A DNA stretch of 64,000 nucleotides from Fluviispira vulneris (lineage in GTDB: Bacteria; Bdellovibrionota_B; Oligoflexia; Silvanigrellales; Silvanigrellaceae). Below, piece by piece: positions 27,385 through 36,834 of this stretch. Position numbers and translations under genes: made by a program. Position 1 is the first letter of the stretch. Every line of letters begins with the position of its first letter. The DNA is taken from positions 124,001 to 188,000 of the forward strand of contig NZ_JACRSE010000003.1 of the NCBI RefSeq assembly GCF_014281055.1. Direction: 5' to 3'. The notes beneath the pieces were generated by a model. It ran no database searches, was not told the DNA's origin, and was given only the letters and a program-made list of their open reading frames with translations.

Positions 27385-28395
27385 TTAAGATTGGAATCCA
27401 TTGAGAAAGCTTTCCACATTTTTACCCAATTCACTCACTAGGTACCCCCCTTCTTGCAAAATAATGGTTGGCTTATTTAGCAATTTTAACTCTTTACCGA
27501 GAATATAAAAATCATCTATAGACATATTAAAATGGCCAATAGGATCCCCTGCTTCTATATCGAACCCCGCAGATAATATAATATAATCCGGATCCATAAT
27601 TTTAAATGCTTTTTTTATACCTTTTTGCAAGGCAATAAAATATTCTTTAGGAGAACAAAGAGGCATAAGTGGTATATTTAAATTGTAATTAACTCCATCA
27701 TCAATTCCAATTTCATCTTCAAACCCTGTAAAATATGGATACTCTATTTTTGGATGAGCATGTATACTTAAATAAAAAATATCAGATGAATCGTAAAAAA
27801 TACTTTGTGTACCATTCCCATGATGAAAATCAAAATCTATTATCATTACATTGCCAGATCTTACTAAATATTTTGCAGCAATAGCAGTATTATTAAGATA
27901 ACAATATCCTCCGAACATATTTTTTGATGCATGATGTCCTGGCGGTCGACAAAGAGCATATGTTGCTTCACCTGTTTTCTTCGTATGTATAGCAGCAGAA
28001 TATGCTGCACTTGCAGAAGCTACAGCTGCACTCCACGTATGATTCATTAGAGAAGTTCCTGCGTCAAAACAGTAATATCCCGCTCTTTTCGGAATAAAAG
28101 GTTCATACCTAGAAATTCGATTGTCACACGGAAAGACATAGGGACAAATAATTTCATCGTTTTTAAGATTCTGCGCCGATTCCAAAAACTTAAGGTAATC
28201 TTCATCATGCACACTTAATAAAGCGTCATATGGAAGAATATCAGGCACAACTATCTCGTAATTACCAGCTGATTTAAATGCTTTTAAAATTGAATCTATG
28301 CGACTCACTTTGTCATTATAAGAGTGAGCTTTTCCATTATACACTTCTTTCTTAATTACATGTTTTTTTTGCAGTGAACTATAGAAAACTTTCAT
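27385..28395 (-). CDS. Histone deacetylase/acetylpolyamine amidohydrolase family enzyme
   Basis: A 336-residue zinc amidohydrolase of the HDAC superfamily. Seen: CRPPGHHASKNMFGGYCYLN with the catalytic histidine pair, MIIDFDFHHGNGTQSIFYDS with zinc Asp and His ligands, and LSAGFDIEAGDPIGHFNMS with the last zinc aspartate. In bacteria such enzymes remove acetyl groups from polyamines, acetoin-related compounds or proteins. The short N-terminus (MKVFYSSLQKKHVIKKEV) and the DILPYDALLSVHDEDYLKFL segment look more like acetylpolyamine amidohydrolases than class I HDACs. It is monocistronic on the minus strand, divergent from the ugp operon. Confidence 0.87.
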   Translation of the reverse strand: MKVFYSSLQKKHVIKKEVYNGKAHSYNDKVSRIDSILKAFKSAGNYEIVVPDILPYDALLSVHDEDYLKFLESAQNLKNDEIICPYVFPCDNRISRYEPFIPKRAGYYCFDAGTSLMNHTWSAAVASASAAYSAAIHTKKTGEATYALCRPPGHHASKNMFGGYCYLNNTAIAAKYLVRSGNVMIIDFDFHHGNGTQSIFYDSSDIFYLSIHAHPKIEYPYFTGFEDEIGIDDGVNYNLNIPLMPLCSPKEYFIALQKGIKKAFKIMDPDYIILSAGFDIEAGDPIGHFNMSIDDFYILGKELKLLNKPTIILQEGGYLVSELGKNVESFLNGFQS

Positions 28396-28571
28396 GCATT
28401 AAATACTCTCTTTTAATTGTTAATATTTAAATTCAATATAAAATTTTAAAAATATAAGACTACCAAATTTAAAATGATTTTTAAAAAAGAAGTTAAACTT
28501 GTAAATTTTAAAAATCTTTCTAGTATAGTATCAAATTATTAGGCCTGTCAAAAAGCCCTAAAGGAGCAATT

Positions 28572-29300
28572 ATGCAAAGCAACCTAAATATACCAAGAAT
28601 TATAGGCCATCGTGGCGCAAAAGGATATGCACCTGAAAACACTCTCAGTTCATTTCGGAAAGCAAAAGAACTCGGTACATCCTGGGTAGAATTTGATGTT
28701 AAAGAAACTGAAGATGGTGTTCTTGTCATTATGCACGATGATGATTTAGATAGAACAACAAATGGAAAAGGCCCGATGGCAAAAACTCCTTGGAAACAGG
28801 TCAAAGAACTCGATGCAGGAGCATGGTTTAATGAAACTTTTAAAGGAGAAAAGATACCAACCTTCGAAGAAACTATTCTGCTTTTAAAAGAATTAAATTT
28901 AGGTGCAAATATTGAAATTAAACCTTGCATTAATCGTGATGAGCGTACTGCTACTGCAGTTGCAAATACAATTTTAAATAAGTGGCCAAAAGAACTTCCC
29001 CCCCCACTTGTTTCAAGTTTTAGCATGGAGGCATTAAAGTTTGCAAAAAGAACTCATCCAGAATTGATTATTGGAGCATTATTTGAGACACTCCCAGCGG
29101 ATTGGGAAAAAATAGCTAAAGAGGTTCAAGCACAAACAATAAATATTGATCAAGATATAATTACGCTTGAGTTAATAACTAAAATTAACAATAAAGGATA
29201 TCCTGTTCTTGCATATACAGTAAATGAAAAGCAAAGAGCATATGATTTATTTAATTTAGGCGTTCACTCTATATTTACAGATTATCCATGGAAGGATTAA
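28572..29300 (+). CDS. ugpQ: Glycerophosphodiester phosphodiesterase
   Basis: A 242-residue GDPD TIM barrel that hydrolyses glycerophosphodiesters, the products of phospholipid breakdown, to glycerol-3-phosphate plus an alcohol. The signature GHRGAKGYAPENTLSSFRKA (residues about 13-32) and WVEFDVKETEDGVLVIMHDD hold the catalytic His pair and metal ligands. There is no signal peptide, so the enzyme is cytoplasmic. GGAG is 7 bases upstream of the ATG. The next gene, ugpB, starts one base after the stop, making this the first gene of a five-gene ugp operon. A single CTGTCA half-site precedes it, too little to call a Pho box. Confidence 0.93.
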   Translation: MQSNLNIPRIIGHRGAKGYAPENTLSSFRKAKELGTSWVEFDVKETEDGVLVIMHDDDLDRTTNGKGPMAKTPWKQVKELDAGAWFNETFKGEKIPTFEETILLLKELNLGANIEIKPCINRDERTATAVANTILNKWPKELPPPLVSSFSMEALKFAKRTHPELIIGALFETLPADWEKIAKEVQAQTINIDQDIITLELITKINNKGYPVLAYTVNEKQRAYDLFNLGVHSIFTDYPWKD

Positions 29301-29301
29301 T

Positions 29302-30594
29302 ATGAAATTCAAATCATTATCTTCACTAATACTTATATCATATATTTCTCCCGCATTTTCAGCAACAGATATTCAGTTTTGGCACGGTCTTAGTGGTCAG
29401 GCTGCTGAAGTTATAGGAAATCTTGCAACTGAATTTAATAAATCGCAAAATGAATATAAAGTAACAGCAATTCGCAAAGGCAATTATCAAGAAACAATGA
29501 TAGCAGGAATTGCTGCATATAGATCAAAGAAACAACCAGATATCATCCAAATTTATGAAGTTGGTACTGCTACAATGATAAATGCCAAAGGTGCAACTAT
29601 CCCAATTTCAAAACTGATGACAGATCATAAATTTGAATTTGATGCAAAAGATATTATTCTTCCAGTTCGTTCATATTATAGCAGCGGTGACCAACTTCTA
29701 TCATTTCCATTTAATAGTTCAGCTCCTATTATGTATTACAATAAAAAATTATTTAAAAAAGCTGGACTTGATGTAAATAAACCTCCAAAAACGTGGGATG
29801 AACTTTTTGTCTACGCAGAAAAAATAAAAAAATCAAATCCTAAAAATTGCGGATTTACAACTACATGGCCTGCATGGATTCAACTTGAGAATTTTAGCGC
29901 ATGGCATAATGTTTCTTATGCTTCTCAAAGTAATGGTATGGAAGGAAACTCTCCAAGTCTGAAATTTAATTCACAAACTCAAATTAAACATTGGGAAAAC
30001 ATTCAAAAAGCATATAAAGATGGATATTTTACATATTTTGGTAGAACAACGGAAGCAGAATTATCTTTCACAACTGAAAAATGTGCAATCATACTTGATT
30101 CAACTGGATCATATGGGAAAGTTAAAGAAGCAAATATTGATTTCGCAGTATCGCAATTGCCATACTACGATAAAGTAACTGGTGCACCACAAAATACCAT
30201 TATTGGTGGAGCAAGTCTTTGGGTATTTAATGGTATAGATAAAGAAAAACAAAAGGGTGCTGCGAAATTTATCTTATTTTTAAGCAGACCAGAAATTATG
30301 GCAAAGTGGCATCAACAGAGTGGATATTTACCCGTCACTCAAGCTTCATATGATCACTCTAAAAAGCAAGGATTTTATGAAAAGAACCCTGGATTTACCA
30401 TAGCTATTTCCGAATTAACCAACAAAGCTCCTACAGAAAATTCAAAAGGTCTTAGAATAATAGGTCTACCAAATATTAGAAATATTGTTGAAGCAAATTT
30501 CGAATCTATGTTGTCTGGAAAAATGACTGCACAAAAAGCATTAGATGATGCAGTCGAAAAAGGCAATGATATAATTAAAAAAGCGGGCAGGTAA
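29302..30594 (+). CDS. ugpB: sn-Glycerol-3-phosphate ABC transporter, periplasmic binding protein
   Basis: A 430-residue solute-binding protein of the UgpB type. A signal peptide (MKFKSLSSLILISYISPAFS) precedes the mature start ATDIQFWHGLSGQAAEVIGN, which matches the UgpB opening. FNSSAPIMYYNKKLFKKAGL and the middle stretch GASLWVFNGIDKEKQKGAAK are typical of the extracellular solute-binding family 1. It captures glycerol-3-phosphate or its diesters in the periplasm and delivers them to UgpA/UgpE. It is adjacent to ugpQ and ugpA with gaps of only a few bases. Confidence 0.94.
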   Translation: MKFKSLSSLILISYISPAFSATDIQFWHGLSGQAAEVIGNLATEFNKSQNEYKVTAIRKGNYQETMIAGIAAYRSKKQPDIIQIYEVGTATMINAKGATIPISKLMTDHKFEFDAKDIILPVRSYYSSGDQLLSFPFNSSAPIMYYNKKLFKKAGLDVNKPPKTWDELFVYAEKIKKSNPKNCGFTTTWPAWIQLENFSAWHNVSYASQSNGMEGNSPSLKFNSQTQIKHWENIQKAYKDGYFTYFGRTTEAELSFTTEKCAIILDSTGSYGKVKEANIDFAVSQLPYYDKVTGAPQNTIIGGASLWVFNGIDKEKQKGAAKFILFLSRPEIMAKWHQQSGYLPVTQASYDHSKKQGFYEKNPGFTIAISELTNKAPTENSKGLRIIGLPNIRNIVEANFESMLSGKMTAQKALDDAVEKGNDIIKKAGR

Positions 30595-30597
30595 TAA

Positions 30598-31479
30598 GTG
30601 GAAAAGCGTGCGATATTTAACTCAAAGTTATTCCCTTATTTCTTTTTGGCTCCACAATTATTAATTTCATTCGCATTTTTCTTTTGGCCAGCTTTACTTG
30701 CCATTTGGCAGTCTTTTCAAAAGGAAGATGCTTTTGGTTTAAGTTCAGAATTTGTTTGGTTTGAAAATTATACTGAAATATTTAAAGATTCAAATTATAT
30801 TTCTGCAATTTCAGTAACAATTATTTTTAGTATAAGTGTAACTTTAATTTGTCTTTTTTCTGCTTTATTTCTTGCTGCATTAGCAAATCGAATTAAAGCT
30901 GGAAAAATTTTCTATCAGACCCTTATTATCTGTCCATATGCAGTTGCTCCTGCAATTGCAGGAGTTCTTTGGTTCTTCCTATTTAGCCCATCAATCGGAT
31001 ATTTATCTAATATTTTACATAAATTTGGTTTTCAATGGAACCCTAGTTTAAATGGGAATCATGCGCTTATTTTAATTATTTTGTCCGCAAGTTGGAAACA
31101 AATTAGTTATAATTTCTTATTTTATTTAGCAAGTTTACAATCCATTCCTAAATCTTTATTAGAAGCTGCATCTATTGATGGCGCAAGTCCAGTTCGTAGA
31201 TTTATTGATATTGTTATTCCTTTGATTTCGCCAACAACTTTTTTCTTATTCATCATGAATATGATTTATACTTTCTTTGATACATTTGGAATTATATATA
31301 CAACTACACATGGCGGGCCAGGTTATTCGACTACAAATTTAGTTTATAAAGTTTACGTCGATGGTATAGTAAATTTAAATTTAGGAAGTTCGGCTGCTCA
31401 ATCTGTTATCCTAATGATATTTGTTTCATTTATAACAATATTACACTTTAGATTTGTTGAGAAAAAGGTACACTATTAA
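30598..31479 (+). CDS. ugpA: sn-Glycerol-3-phosphate ABC transporter permease
   Basis: A 293-residue inner-membrane permease with six predicted helices. The EAA loop, seen as SLLEAASIDGASPVRRFIDI, docks to the ATPase, and TTHGGPGYSTTNLVYKVY near the C-terminus is characteristic of UgpA. The start is a GTG three bases after the ugpB stop, preceded by GGCAGG. It is translationally close to ugpE, whose ATG follows the ugpA stop directly. Confidence 0.94.
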   Translation: MEKRAIFNSKLFPYFFLAPQLLISFAFFFWPALLAIWQSFQKEDAFGLSSEFVWFENYTEIFKDSNYISAISVTIIFSISVTLICLFSALFLAALANRIKAGKIFYQTLIICPYAVAPAIAGVLWFFLFSPSIGYLSNILHKFGFQWNPSLNGNHALILIILSASWKQISYNFLFYLASLQSIPKSLLEAASIDGASPVRRFIDIVIPLISPTTFFLFIMNMIYTFFDTFGIIYTTTHGGPGYSTTNLVYKVYVDGIVNLNLGSSAAQSVILMIFVSFITILHFRFVEKKVHY

Positions 31480-32325
31480 ATGGAAACGAATAGAAATTTT
31501 TCAACAGCTTTGTCTCATATAATTTTAATTATTGGTATCATCGTCATTACTTTTCCAATCTATTATGCTTTGATGACTTCTTCTCAATCTTTGCAAACTA
31601 TTCTTTCTGGCAAAACGACACTCATGCCAGGTGGCAATTTTATAGAAAATTATAAGGAAATATTTTCTTCAGACAAAAATATTATCCAAGGCATTTCAAT
31701 ATGGAGACTTCTTTTCAATAGCTTAATCGTTACTTTATGCATAACACTTGGGAAAACAACGATATCTATAATGTCCGCCTATGCAATTGTTTATTTTAAA
31801 TTTCCATTTCAAAAAATATCCTTTGCACTTATTTTTTTAACACTTATGCTTCCTATTGAAGTCCGCATTGTTCCAACTTTTCAAATGGCTGCTAATCTAA
31901 ATTTTTTAGATTCTTTTCAAGGATTATCAGTTCCACTCATAGCTTCAGCAACTGCTACATTTTTATTTAGACAATTTTTTATGAGTATTCCAGATGAACT
32001 TTGCGAAGCTGCACGTATTGATGGCGCGGGACCTTTAAGGTTTTTCTTTGACACAATACTTCCACTTTCGAAGACAAGTATTGCCGCACTCTTTGTTATT
32101 TTATTTATTTATGGATGGAATCAATATTTATGGCCTTTGCTTATAACAACTAAGCAAAGCATGGGAACAATTATAATCGCACTCACTCAAATGATAGCCA
32201 ACGATGGAACGACTCCATGGCATCTTGTCATGGGGGTATCTCTTATTGCTATGCTTCCTCCTATTCTCGTTGTTGTTCTGATGCAAAAATGGTTTGTAAA
32301 AGGATTAATAGATTCCGAAAAATAA
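31480..32325 (+). CDS. ugpE: sn-Glycerol-3-phosphate ABC transporter permease
   Basis: A 281-residue partner permease with six helices. The EAA motif is seen as DELCEAARIDGAGPLRFFFD, and the preceding LIFLTLMLPIEVRIVPTFQM and the YGWNQYLWPLLITTKQSMGT segments are typical of UgpE-type permeases. It pairs with UgpA to form the membrane channel. Its ATG abuts the ugpA stop codon, so the two are likely translated in a coupled way. Confidence 0.94.
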   Translation: METNRNFSTALSHIILIIGIIVITFPIYYALMTSSQSLQTILSGKTTLMPGGNFIENYKEIFSSDKNIIQGISIWRLLFNSLIVTLCITLGKTTISIMSAYAIVYFKFPFQKISFALIFLTLMLPIEVRIVPTFQMAANLNFLDSFQGLSVPLIASATATFLFRQFFMSIPDELCEAARIDGAGPLRFFFDTILPLSKTSIAALFVILFIYGWNQYLWPLLITTKQSMGTIIIALTQMIANDGTTPWHLVMGVSLIAMLPPILVVVLMQKWFVKGLIDSEK

Positions 32326-32339
32326 TTAAAGGTAATATT

Positions 32340-33386
32340 ATGGCTAAAGTTCTACTTAAAAATTTAAAAAAATCATATCAAAATACTCAAGTTATAAAAA
32401 ATATAAATTTTGAAATCAACGACGGCGAATTTATCGTGGTACTTGGTCCGAGTGGATGCGGAAAATCCACAATGTTGCGCATGGTTGCTGGACTTGAAAA
32501 TGTATCTGAAGGCGAAATATACATCGGTGAGTCAAATGTGACCAAATTAGAGCCTAAAGATAGGAGCATTGCGATGGTGTTCCAAAATTATGCTTTATAT
32601 CCCCATATGACTGTGTATAAAAACATTGCATATGGTTTGAAGTTACATAAAGTTCCAAAATTGGAAATTGAAAAAAAAGTAAATAAAGCTGCTGAAATGC
32701 TTCAACTTAAAGAATTACTGCATAGGAAACCAAATCAATTGAGCGGTGGGCAAAGACAAAGAGTTGCTATGGGCAGAGCAATCGTTCGTGAGCCTAATGT
32801 CTTTTTATTTGATGAACCTCTTAGTAATTTAGATGCTAAACTCAGAACTCAAATGCGCTTTGAAATAAAAAATATCCACAGAAATGTACAAACAACAAGC
32901 ATATATGTAACTCATGATCAAATAGAGGCAATGACTTTAGCAGACAGAATCATGTTATTAAATAAGGGTGAAATAGAGCAGGTTGGTACTCCTAATGAAC
33001 TTTATGAAAAACCAGCTTCAATATTTGTAGGTGGTTTTATTGGAAATCCTCCAATGAATTTTATTTCTGGACAAATTGCATCTCGGTATTTAAGTTCTGA
33101 AAATTTAAATGAAACAACTGTTGTTGGAATAAGACCAGAAAAAATTCAAATTTGCGATCAAAATTCCTCAATTAAGCAAAATGAAAACCCAATCCCGTTT
33201 GAAATCAAAATGTGCGAATCAATTGGATATGAAACTTTAATATATGGGAATATTGAAAAATCTGAAACAGAATTAATAGTGAAAGTCACAAAAAATACTT
33301 TTCATGATAAGCAAAAAATATTTTTAAATATTTCTAAATCTGATATACATATTTTTAATAAAAACACGGGAAAGCGAATAGAATAA
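32340..33386 (+). CDS. ugpC: sn-Glycerol-3-phosphate ABC transporter ATP-binding protein
   Basis: A 348-residue ATPase of the MalK/UgpC class. Walker A is GPSGCGKST (about residues 37-45), the Q-loop is in MVFQNYALYPHMTVYKNIAY, the signature is LSGGQRQRVAMGRAIV, and Walker B is VFLFDEPLSNLDAKLR. A C-terminal TOBE domain is present (VVGIRPEKIQI). An upstream in-frame start at 32217 overlaps ugpE; I chose 32340 because the family starts there (MAKVLLKNLKKSY) and AAGG is suitably placed. It powers the UgpAE permease and completes the transporter set. A 77-base gap separates it from the alkyl sulfatase. Confidence 0.94.
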   Translation: MAKVLLKNLKKSYQNTQVIKNINFEINDGEFIVVLGPSGCGKSTMLRMVAGLENVSEGEIYIGESNVTKLEPKDRSIAMVFQNYALYPHMTVYKNIAYGLKLHKVPKLEIEKKVNKAAEMLQLKELLHRKPNQLSGGQRQRVAMGRAIVREPNVFLFDEPLSNLDAKLRTQMRFEIKNIHRNVQTTSIYVTHDQIEAMTLADRIMLLNKGEIEQVGTPNELYEKPASIFVGGFIGNPPMNFISGQIASRYLSSENLNETTVVGIRPEKIQICDQNSSIKQNENPIPFEIKMCESIGYETLIYGNIEKSETELIVKVTKNTFHDKQKIFLNISKSDIHIFNKNTGKRIE

Positions 33387-33462
33387 TTTAATAAAGTATT
33401 AACAGAAATATAATTTTGAATATATTATTTTAACAATCAATTAAATTACATGGAGAATCAAC

Positions 33463-35493
33463 ATGCTAATTAATAATCGAGTAATTAATCGTTTGATTTT
33501 TTTTTTGATATTAATTTTCACAATTATTGTATTTGATCTGTTTAAAAGTTCTTTTGCAATGAGTTCAGAAGCAGACAATCGAAACCAAATACAATCAAAA
33601 GAACCTTCAAAACACACAATAGCTTTATATGAAAAATTTAGGAAAGAATTACCCTTTGATGATAAAAGGGATTATGAAGAAGCAAAAAGAGGATTTATTG
33701 CTGCACCCAAATACAAACAAGTGAGATCTGACAAAGGTCATCTTATATGGGATATGGAAAGTTATAATTTCCTATTGAAGCAAAAACAATACCCAAGTAT
33801 TCATCCTTCCTTACAACGCCAAGCTGAACTCAATATGGCATATGGTTTATATGAAGTGATACCAAAGAAAATATATCAGGTACGTGGTTTTGATATTTCT
33901 AATATTACCTTTATTAAAAGCAAAAAAGGGTGGATTGTATTTGATCCTTTAATTTCAAGTGAAATGTCTAAGCTTGCTCTGAATCTTGTAAATCAAAATT
34001 TAGGATCTTTTCCCATTAAGGCAGTGATCTATTCACACTCCCATGGTGATCATTTTGGAGGTATTCATGGAATCGTAAATGAAGAAGATGTTAACTCTGG
34101 AAAAATTCAAATTATTGCTCCAAAAGGATTTATGGAAGATGCCATTTCTGAAAACGTATATGCAGGAAATGCAATGAATCGAAGATTATACTATCAATAT
34201 GGCATTTTATTACCTCGAAATCCCTATGGCCATGTAGATCAAGCAATAGGTAAAAATCTATCCACTGGCACAATGGGTTTAATCCCACCAACTGTTACTA
34301 TAACAAAAGATTTTGAAACCATGGAAATAGACGGAGTGAAAATGATTTTTCAAAACACTCCTGGAACCGAAGCTCCTTCAGAAATGAATACTTATTTTCC
34401 TGACATGAAAGCTTTCTGGGCTGCAGAAAATATCACTAGTTCCATTCATAATATTTATACATTAAGAGGAGCATTAGTTAGAGATGCACTTAAATGGTCT
34501 AAACATATTAATGATTCATTATATCACTTTGGCAAAAAATCAGAAGTAATGTTTTCTTCACATTCTTGGCCTCGATGGGGAAATAAAAGAATTCAAGAAG
34601 TCATGCGGGCACAACGCGATACCTATGCGAATTTAAATAACTCAGTGCTACACCTTGCTAATCAGGGTGTTACTATAAATGAAATTCACAATATTTATAA
34701 ATTACCGATTATTTTACAGAAGCAATGGTCAGCACATAGTTATCATGGCTCTGAAGGTCACAACAGTAGAGCAGTTATTAATCGTTACCTTGGTTATTGG
34801 GATTCAAATCCTGCAACATTAATTCCTTTATCACCTAATGAATCTGCACCATTATATGTAGAAATGATGGGTGGTGCTGAAAAAATTATTGCAAAAGCTA
34901 CAAAATTAAATGATGACGGCAAATACATGTATTCCATCGAAATTTTAAATAAATTAGTTTTTGCAGAACCAAATCATCAGAGAGCAAAAGAACTTTTAGC
35001 AGACGCATTTGAGCAAATCGGTTATCAAAAAGAAAGTACAAGCTTAAGAAATAGTTTTTTAGCTGGTGCCTTTGAACTTCGCCATGGAATTCCCAAAGGG
35101 AACACACCTAAATCATTTGGCCCAAAAATGGTGTCTGCTATGTCAACTGAACTTTGGCTTGATTATATTGGAATACGACTTGGTATTAATCGACCAGAAA
35201 ATATTCACTTCTCTATTAATCTCCTGACTCCAGATAATGGTGAAAAATTTGCGATTGAATTCAGCAACGCAACACTAACAAATATAAAAGGTTTTCATGC
35301 TGAGAAACCTGATTTAGCAATAACCATAAATCGTTCGGATTTAGAAAATGTGATGATTTATAAAACAAATTTAAAAAGTCTTGAAAAAGAGCGAAAAGTT
35401 AAAATAGAAGGAAACAGAAAAGTATTTGAACAGTTAATAAGTATGATATCAGAATTTAATTCATCATATGAAATATTGCCTGGTACCAGTTAA
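33463..35493 (+). CDS. Alkyl sulfatase, metallo-beta-lactamase fold (SdsA1/BDS1 type)
   Basis: A 676-residue linear alkylsulfatase, a zinc hydrolase that removes sulfate from long-chain alkyl sulfates such as SDS. An N-terminal hydrophobic segment (LIFFLILIFTIIVFDLF) acts as a signal or anchor, so it is probably periplasmic or secreted. The metallo-beta-lactamase domain has IYSHSHGDHFGGIHG (about residues 190-204) and FWAAENITSSIHNIYTLRGA with further metal ligands. A dimerisation region follows, including YHGSEGHNSRAVINRYLGYW. The C-terminal 120 residues form an SCP2-like lipid-binding domain. GGAG is 7 bases before the ATG. It follows the ugp operon and may be part of it. Confidence 0.9.
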   Translation: MLINNRVINRLIFFLILIFTIIVFDLFKSSFAMSSEADNRNQIQSKEPSKHTIALYEKFRKELPFDDKRDYEEAKRGFIAAPKYKQVRSDKGHLIWDMESYNFLLKQKQYPSIHPSLQRQAELNMAYGLYEVIPKKIYQVRGFDISNITFIKSKKGWIVFDPLISSEMSKLALNLVNQNLGSFPIKAVIYSHSHGDHFGGIHGIVNEEDVNSGKIQIIAPKGFMEDAISENVYAGNAMNRRLYYQYGILLPRNPYGHVDQAIGKNLSTGTMGLIPPTVTITKDFETMEIDGVKMIFQNTPGTEAPSEMNTYFPDMKAFWAAENITSSIHNIYTLRGALVRDALKWSKHINDSLYHFGKKSEVMFSSHSWPRWGNKRIQEVMRAQRDTYANLNNSVLHLANQGVTINEIHNIYKLPIILQKQWSAHSYHGSEGHNSRAVINRYLGYWDSNPATLIPLSPNESAPLYVEMMGGAEKIIAKATKLNDDGKYMYSIEILNKLVFAEPNHQRAKELLADAFEQIGYQKESTSLRNSFLAGAFELRHGIPKGNTPKSFGPKMVSAMSTELWLDYIGIRLGINRPENIHFSINLLTPDNGEKFAIEFSNATLTNIKGFHAEKPDLAITINRSDLENVMIYKTNLKSLEKERKVKIEGNRKVFEQLISMISEFNSSYEILPGTS

Positions 35494-35616
35494 AAAAGTT
35501 GTTTGGGTTTATTAAGAGTTTCCATCTCTTTAATTTAATTTTTTTAAAAGAATGCGTAGTACTTCTCAATTAATTAAACGATGTTTGGCACATATTTAAT
35601 AGACAAAGTATAAATT

Positions 35617-36834
35617 CTAATTTCGGTTAACAAATTCAAATAAATTATCATAATTTTTTAGCGAATACTTCTCAACACCAATTTTTTTTGCTTTTTTTCT
35701 TTTCTCAAAATAGTCTTCTTTATCTAAAAATAATTTCGAAGAAGATTCCAAACGATGCTGAAGAAGTTTTGTATCGCCTACTGGAAATATCAGCTCTTTA
35801 AAATCCGAGAAAACTTCAGGCAAAGCCCCAGCGTTCGAACTGATTACTGGTGTTCCGCACTGTAAAAATTCAACACCAACACGACAAATCACTTCGCTGT
35901 CTAAACTTGGAATTATCCCAAAGTGGACCATACTTATAATTATATCAATATTTGGAATTTTTTCACTGACTATAAATAATTCTTTATTGAGCTTATCAGA
36001 CTTTAAATAGTATTTATTCTTTATACATTTTCCATCTCCAAATCTTTCGAAATATTTATCATAAAGCATTTCAGCTGACAGATTTGCATTGTAACCCAAA
36101 AATACAAGTTGAGATTTAATCTTATTTCCTTCTTTATTATTTAAATCTGCTTGTAAAAATGCATCAATTAAATAATCATGGCCTTTTACCTTATCAAATC
36201 TGCCTATTACTAAATATAATAGATTATCGCTTTTGATTGGGGGAAAATCTGTATCGATAAAAATCTCTTCACATTTTTTCTGACTTGATAAAATATTTTG
36301 TACAAAATCTTTTGAATAGTATTGAATCATCATTTTATCTTTTGGAATATCAAACTTAACTCTATTTTTTACACAGTCAGCTGCAAAGATAATTTTATTT
36401 GTAATTTTATTATACAAAATTTTTGAAAATAGATTAGAACTTATTCCTTGCGCTTGTCCTCTGACTCGGATCAAAATTTTATTTCTCCATAAAAATGGAA
36501 ATAATATTTTTGAAAGAGCACAAAGACTATGCTCTCTTCCCTCAAAAACCCAAATATATTTTAAAGATTTTTTATATTTAATCAGTTGTCTATGCAAGAA
36601 TATAAAACTTATAAAGAAATTAAATAAGTTTTGATTGTGTATCGGTACATTTGCAAATGGTATATTATGCTCTTTACATTTTTGATCCATTGCAGTGCTA
36701 CCAACTTCACTACAGTAAAGAATACAACCTTGCTGACTCAAATATATCGCCAACTGTAAACTGTAATCAGTAACAGCAGAGAACCATGGATTTGAGTTTA
36801 AAAAAAGATGTTGTATTTTATTATTTAGACTCAA
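35617..36834 (-). CDS. Group 1 (GT4-like) glycosyltransferase
   Basis: A 405-residue GT-B fold glycosyltransferase. The second Rossmann domain shows NLLYLVIGRFDKVKGHDYLI and the nucleotide-sugar-binding ending CRVGVEFLQCGTPVISSNAG followed by ALPEVFSDFKELIFPVGD, the ExxxxG-like motif of GT4 enzymes. The N-terminal acceptor domain is divergent. It starts 14 bases inside the upstream methyltransferase gene, so the two are translationally coupled and probably act on the same glycan or glycolipid. The acceptor and donor cannot be told. Confidence 0.8.
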   Translation of the reverse strand: MSLNNKIQHLFLNSNPWFSAVTDYSLQLAIYLSQQGCILYCSEVGSTAMDQKCKEHNIPFANVPIHNQNLFNFFISFIFLHRQLIKYKKSLKYIWVFEGREHSLCALSKILFPFLWRNKILIRVRGQAQGISSNLFSKILYNKITNKIIFAADCVKNRVKFDIPKDKMMIQYYSKDFVQNILSSQKKCEEIFIDTDFPPIKSDNLLYLVIGRFDKVKGHDYLIDAFLQADLNNKEGNKIKSQLVFLGYNANLSAEMLYDKYFERFGDGKCIKNKYYLKSDKLNKELFIVSEKIPNIDIIISMVHFGIIPSLDSEVICRVGVEFLQCGTPVISSNAGALPEVFSDFKELIFPVGDTKLLQHRLESSSKLFLDKEDYFEKRKKAKKIGVEKYSLKNYDNLFEFVNRN

